Of a stretch of DNA of 13,885 nucleotides, positions 11,879-13,885 are shown one piece after another (position 1 is the first letter of the stretch; each line of letters begins with the position of its first letter). The notes beneath the pieces are model-generated. The model was given only the letters and a program-made list of their open reading frames with translations. It made no database searches and was not told the DNA's origin. The position numbers and the translations under genes are program-made. Source of the DNA: Pseudomonadota bacterium (GTDB lineage: Bacteria > Pseudomonadota > Alphaproteobacteria > Reyranellales > Reyranellaceae). The stretch covers positions 1-13,885 of the forward strand of contig JAEZHS010000666.1 in assembly GCA_023436825.1 (NCBI GenBank), given 5' to 3'.

Positions 11879-13771
11879 CTACACCTCGATCCGGCTGCCG
11901 AGCTCGACGGTCTGGTTGGCCGGCAGGCCCAAAAAGTCGGTCGGGCCCGCCGCAAACCGACTCAGCATCAGGAACAGGCGGCGCTGCCAGCTCGGCAGCA
12001 GGGGATGCTCGCCGCTCACGACGTTGTTGTGGCCGATGAAGAACGACGTGTGAACGGGATCGACCGGAATGCCGAGGCTTCCGAGGCCCGCGATGTCGTG
12101 GCCGACATCGGGCTTCTCCATGAAGCCGTAGCACAGCACCGCGCGATGCACGCCGTCGCCCAAGTCGCGGACCCTGAGGCGCTCCTCCGGCGACACGAAA
12201 GGCTCTTCCAGCAGATGGACGGTCAGCAGCACGACATGCTCGTGCAGCACGCCGTTGTGCCGCAGGTTCTGCATCAGGCTGCTGGAGGCGGCGTCGGAGA
12301 AGGTCGTTAGATAGATCGCCGTACCCTGCGTTCGGTGCAGGCGGTCGGTGTCGATGGTGGCGAGCAGCGTGTCGATCGGCACGGTTCGTTCATGCTCGCG
12401 CTGCGCCACGGCGTGGCGGCCGCGATACCAGGTCCACATGGCGATGAAGAGCACGGCGGCGATGGCTAGCGGCACCCAGCCGCCTTCGTCGAACTTCGTC
12501 ATGTTGGCCGAGAACAGCGCACCGTCGACGACCAACAGCAGCAGGAAGACGGGAATGACCAGAAGCCGCGGCCATTTCCAGCCGCGCACCGCGAGCGTCG
12601 CCACCAGGACGGTGGTGATCAGCATGGTGCCGGTCACGGCGATGCCGTAGGCCGAGGCGATCTCGGGGCCGGTCTTGAAGGCCAGCACGATGCCCAGCAC
12701 GCCCGCGAGCTGCAGCCAGTTAACCGCCGGCACGTAGATCTGGCCGAACTCGTCGGGCGAGGTGTGCAGGATGCGCGCCCGCGGGCTCAGGCCCAGCAGG
12801 GTCGCCTGCTGGGCGATGGAGAAGGCGCCCGAGATCGTCGCCTGCGAGGCGATCACCGTCGCCATCGTGGCGACCACGACCAGGGGATAGAGCGCCCAGT
12901 CCGGCGCCAGCTTGAAGAACGGGTTGGAGGCGGCGGCGGGGTCGGCCAGCAGCAGCGCGCCCTGACCGTAGTAGTTGGCGAGCAGGGCGGGGAACACCAC
13001 GACCACCCAGGCGGTGCGAATCGGGCTGCGGCCGAAATGGCCCATGTCGGCATAGAGCGCCTCCGCACCGGTGAGCGCCAACGTGACGGCACCCAGCGCC
13101 ACGAAGGCGCCGGTCTTGTGCTTCATGGCGAAGGCGAAGGCATGGTACGGCGACAGCGCCATCAGCACTTCGGGATGCTGCACGATCTGGCGCAGGCCCA
13201 TCATGAACAGGATGGCGAACCAGATCAGCATGATCGGCCCGAACAGATGGCCGATTCCTCCGGTGCCGAAGTACTGCAGGGTGAACAGCCCGATCAGCAC
13301 GGCCATGGCGATCGGCAGGATCACCGGCTGGAACGCGGGCGTCGCCACGTTCAGCCCCTCGACCGCGCTCAGAACCGAGATGGCGGGCGTCAGCAGGCAG
13401 TCGCCGTAGAACAGTGCGGCGCCCAGCATGCCCAGGATCACATAGACGGTGCGCCTGCGCTGGGAGATGCCGGGCTCGCGCGACACCAGCGCCATCAGCG
13501 CCAGCACGCCGCCCTCGCCGTGATTGTCGGCGCGCATGACCACGATGACGTACTTCAGGGTGACGACGATGATCAGCGCCCAGGTGATCATCGACAGCAT
13601 GCCGAGCACGTTGTCGTGTGTCGGTTGGAGGCCGGTGAAATCGCTGAAGCAGGTCTGGACGGTGTAGAGCGGGCTGGTGCCGATGTCGCCGAACACCACG
13701 CCCAGCGCCGCCAGGGTCAAGCCGGCCGCCCGTTTACGGTCGGCAGGCCGCGAAGCGGCCAACGTGCTCAT
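11879..13771 (-). CDS. kup: Kup (TrkD) low-affinity potassium transporter
   Basis: This 630-residue inner-membrane K+/H+ symporter starts from the ATG at 13771. The signature GVVFGDIGTSPLY is at 24-36. Other family landmarks are LKYVIVVMRADNHGEGGVLALMAL, FYGDCLLTPAISVLSAVEGL, ALTGAEALYADMGHFGRSPIRTAW and YYGQGALLL. About twelve membrane spans are followed by a cytoplasmic C-terminal domain (ERTVPIDTLLATI to the end ELGSRIEV). An upstream in-frame ATG at 13846, with GGAAG before it, would add 25 residues. I prefer 13771 because the extra part has poor G/C third-position bias and 630 residues is the usual family length. It is monocistronic in view and convergent with the unknown operon. Confidence 0.95.
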   Translation of the reverse strand: MSTLAASRPADRKRAAGLTLAALGVVFGDIGTSPLYTVQTCFSDFTGLQPTHDNVLGMLSMITWALIIVVTLKYVIVVMRADNHGEGGVLALMALVSREPGISQRRRTVYVILGMLGAALFYGDCLLTPAISVLSAVEGLNVATPAFQPVILPIAMAVLIGLFTLQYFGTGGIGHLFGPIMLIWFAILFMMGLRQIVQHPEVLMALSPYHAFAFAMKHKTGAFVALGAVTLALTGAEALYADMGHFGRSPIRTAWVVVVFPALLANYYGQGALLLADPAAASNPFFKLAPDWALYPLVVVATMATVIASQATISGAFSIAQQATLLGLSPRARILHTSPDEFGQIYVPAVNWLQLAGVLGIVLAFKTGPEIASAYGIAVTGTMLITTVLVATLAVRGWKWPRLLVIPVFLLLLVVDGALFSANMTKFDEGGWVPLAIAAVLFIAMWTWYRGRHAVAQREHERTVPIDTLLATIDTDRLHRTQGTAIYLTTFSDAASSSLMQNLRHNGVLHEHVVLLTVHLLEEPFVSPEERLRVRDLGDGVHRAVLCYGFMEKPDVGHDIAGLGSLGIPVDPVHTSFFIGHNNVVSGEHPLLPSWQRRLFLMLSRFAAGPTDFLGLPANQTVELGSRIEV

Positions 13772-13847
13772 GTCTGAAGAAAGCTCCCCCCGTGCAGCGC
13801 GGTGATTCTGGTCGGCTGGCGGGTGCGATTCAACGGGGAACTTCATT

Positions 13848-13863
13848 TCTTCCGGACCGCGCG
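13848..13863. repeat. Second copy of a 16-base sequence from the kup 3' hairpin
   Basis: TCTTCCGGACCGCGCG here is identical, in the same orientation, to 11845-11860 on the other side of kup. The first copy is one arm and the loop of the convergent hairpin; here the matching arm is absent. The two copies bracket kup almost exactly. Confidence 0.6.
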
Positions 13864-13875
13864 CATCCTGCGCGC
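13859..13875. repeat. Small GC hairpin at the right edge
   Basis: GCGCGC (13859-13864), loop ATCCT, GCGCGC (13870-13875). It is a six-pair stem upstream of kup and overlaps the end of the 16-base repeat. It may be part of the kup leader or of a repeat continuing outside the window. Confidence 0.35.
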
Positions 13876-13885
13876 CGCATGATCA

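Noticed and set aside
12764..13777. 337-codon plus-strand open frame opposite kup
   Set aside because: A His/Gln/Arg-rich shadow of the kup gene.
1..13885. CRISPR arrays, tRNA/rRNA genes, insertion sequences, phage genes
   Set aside because: No spaced repeat array, cloverleaf, transposase or integrase sequence was seen on either strand.

Overview
The window is GC-rich and bacterial, with strong G/C preference at third codon positions in the main genes. Gene content points to an alphaproteobacterium: an ECF sigma factor with an NrsF (DUF1109) anti-sigma factor, GTAACs-N16-CGAA promoters, and an hmuP-led heme operon. This placement is an inference from family content, not a taxonomic call.

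Left part (1-3611). A truncated minus-strand gene with an SrfA-like N-terminal region lies at the left edge, followed by about 450 bases with no supported gene. Next is a metal-stress module: an ECF sigma factor and its membrane anti-sigma factor (minus strand, ATGA overlap), facing away from a small exported Cys-rich protein that resembles bufferin (BufA-type) metallophore precursors and a DoxX membrane protein (plus strand). Both sides of the divergent intergenic region carry a GTAAyG-N16-CGAA element with identical spacing, so the sigma factor probably controls itself and the Cys-rich protein. The modification enzymes normally encoded between bufA and doxX (BufB, DUF692/MNIO; BufC, DUF2063) are absent here. 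About 570 bases without a confident gene follow.

Centre (3612-11092). One minus-strand operon encodes a complete heme-uptake route: hmuP (coactivator-like HemP protein), a TonB-dependent heme receptor, a dedicated TonB, cytoplasmic HmuS, periplasmic HmuT, permease HmuU and ATPase HmuV. Four junctions overlap (receptor/tonB, hmuS/hmuT and hmuU/hmuV by a few bases) or nearly abut (tonB/hmuS). The hmuP-receptor and hmuT-hmuU gaps hold hairpins and direct repeats that may set expression levels. A small inverted repeat downstream of a TTGACA box in front of hmuP is a candidate iron-responsive operator. No exbB/exbD is present in the window.

Right part (11093-13885). Two overlapping plus-strand genes of unknown function diverge from hmuP. 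They end at a strong hairpin that also borders the 3' end of a minus-strand kup potassium transporter gene. A 16-base sequence from one arm of that hairpin is repeated exactly, in the same orientation, just upstream of kup.
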